Origin: DATGLG01 sp035294245
GTDB lineage: Bacteria > Pseudomonadota > Alphaproteobacteria > JACZXZ01
Assembly (NCBI GenBank): GCA_035294245.1
Contig: DATGLG010000033.1
Location: 107,037-171,036, forward strand
Direction of reading: 5' to 3'
DNA: 64,000 nt
Numbering within the stretch: the first letter of the stretch is position 1; every line of letters begins with the position of its first letter. Shown in pieces: positions 63,319-64,000 of this stretch. A model generated the notes under the pieces. It saw only the letters and a program-made list of their open reading frames with translations. It searched no databases and was not told the DNA's origin. The position numbers were made by a program, and so were the translations under genes.

Positions 63319-63831
63319 GTGGCGGCCGAGGCGCCGTCGCTTCGAATCGAGCCGCTATCGGACCGGCATGATCGCGCCGGCTTCACGAGCGGCGTCGAGC
63401 CTCTCGACCGATACCTCGGCACGCAGGCGGGGCAAGATATGCGCCGTCGGGTCGCGTCGTGCTTTGTCCTCGTCGCCGACGGCGACGCGCGACCTCTCGG
63501 CTATTACACCCTCGCCGCCACGAGCATCGCCCTCGCCGAGATTCCGGAAGCGCTCGCAAAGCGATTGCCTCGCTACCCGGCCGTGCCCGCCGTTCTGATG
63601 GGGCGCCTCGCCGTCGATGCGCGGCACCGGAAGCAGCGCCTCGGCGAGCTGCTTCTCTTCGACGCGCTCAGCCGTGCGCTGCGCAGCGAGATCGCGGCTT
63701 ATGCCTTCGTCGTCGATGCGAAGGACGAGAAGGCAGCCGCATTCTATGCCCGCTATCGCTTCATGCCACTCACCCGAGAGGGCCGCCGTCACTTCCTCCC
63801 CATGGCCGAGATCGCGAAGCTCTTTGCATAA
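63319..63831 (+). CDS. GNAT acetyltransferase toxin (TacT-like)
   Basis: A 170-residue GNAT-fold protein. In TacT-type toxins the enzyme acetylates the amino group of charged tRNAs and stops translation. The N-terminus has LRIEPLSDRHDRAGFTSGVEPLDRYL, split over residues 8-33, and the acetyl-CoA-binding motif A is MGRLAVDARHRKQRLGELLLFDAL. The catalytic Tyr region is AAAFYARYRFMPL. Start is a GTG directly after the antitoxin TGA, so both are translated from one message. Confidence 0.9.
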   Translation: MAAEAPSLRIEPLSDRHDRAGFTSGVEPLDRYLGTQAGQDMRRRVASCFVLVADGDARPLGYYTLAATSIALAEIPEALAKRLPRYPAVPAVLMGRLAVDARHRKQRLGELLLFDALSRALRSEIAAYAFVVDAKDEKAAAFYARYRFMPLTREGRRHFLPMAEIAKLFA

Positions 63832-63861
63832 GGTGCAGGTGGCTTCTGTCCAACGCGGAGC

Positions 63862-64000
63862 CTACGCCGCCGCGGCCTTGGCTCCTGATGCGGCCGCCTT
63901 GCGGTCGGCGCGGATCATCGCCGCCCCCTTCTCCGCGATCATGATGGTGGGCGAGTTGGTGTTGCCCGAGGTGATCGTCGGCATGATCGAGGCGTCGACG
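63862..64000 (-). CDS. GMC family oxidoreductase, C-terminal end (cut by window)
   Basis: On the minus strand the last 46 codons read VDASIMPTITSGNTNSPTIM, then IAEKGAAMI, a basic stretch and an Ala-rich tail, ending with TAG at 63862-63864. The D-x-S-I-M-P...SGNTN-x-P-T block is the conserved C-terminus of glucose-methanol-choline oxidoreductases such as choline dehydrogenase. The rest lies beyond the window edge. Substrate cannot be judged. Confidence 0.85.
   Translation of the reverse strand, partial: VDASIMPTITSGNTNSPTIMIAEKGAAMIRADRKAAASGAKAAAA

Overview
The window is GC-rich and almost fully coding, with short intergenic gaps, many ATGA start/stop overlaps and no rRNA, insertion sequence, prophage or CRISPR array. 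The gene set points to an alphaproteobacterium: a GatB/YqeY-dnaG-rpoD cluster whose sigma-70 has a long acidic insert, a 41-residue zinc-free L36, an ELM1-family protein, glcDEF, Liv-type and NitT/TauT-type transporters, and dispersed palindromic repeats of the 'gtcattcccgcgaaagcggg' kind. I cannot fix the order or genus from sequence alone.

Layout. 1-4892: tail of an amide/urea-type ABC importer (two ATPases), a DUF1028 protein, an AtzG-like subunit with its amidase, and a nitrilase-family hydrolase; this looks like uptake and hydrolysis of an amide-like nitrogen compound. 5072-5148: a tRNA with anticodon CAU. 5233-15004: core housekeeping (rpoD, dnaG and yqeY leftward; carA, carB and greA rightward). 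15224-20892: Lrp regulator, ELM1-like protein with a large unrecognised partner, trxB and a LysR regulator. 20893-21347: a non-coding stretch with a chain of perfect hairpins ending in a strong intrinsic terminator, the best candidate for an undescribed small RNA. 21348-24418: glgX, then a PEP-CTERM protein behind a sigma-54-type promoter. 24481-33178: msrP without msrQ, glcDEF, rpmJ, a frameshifted methyltransferase and a threonyl-tRNA synthetase lacking the TGS domain.

33488-43961 is the most unusual accessory block: a three-gene operon (HbpS/GlcG-like protein, a Rieske protein lacking the usual iron-ligand motif, an ornithine-cyclodeaminase-like protein), a heme-oxygenase-fold PqqC/CADD-like protein behind a self-regulated GntR repressor, a nitroreductase, and two complete NMT1/NitT-type importers that converge on each other. 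44243-48778: HAD hydrolase, EamA permease, chromate resistance pair (rhodanese-ChrB and ChrA) and an exported NTF2-like protein. 48970-55084: a full branched-chain-amide importer with an amidohydrolase. 55254-57536: an orphan CHASE3 hybrid kinase. 57782-60041: an ECF42-type sigma factor with its DGPF/YCII partner and an SRPBCC protein; both transcription units have the same TGTCGG-N17-CGTC promoter motif, so they probably form a small regulon. 60680-62751: methanethiol oxidase (SBP56) with a small membrane protein. 63025-63831: a DUF1778/GNAT toxin-antitoxin pair with an inverted-repeat operator. The window ends in the 3' part of a GMC oxidoreductase.
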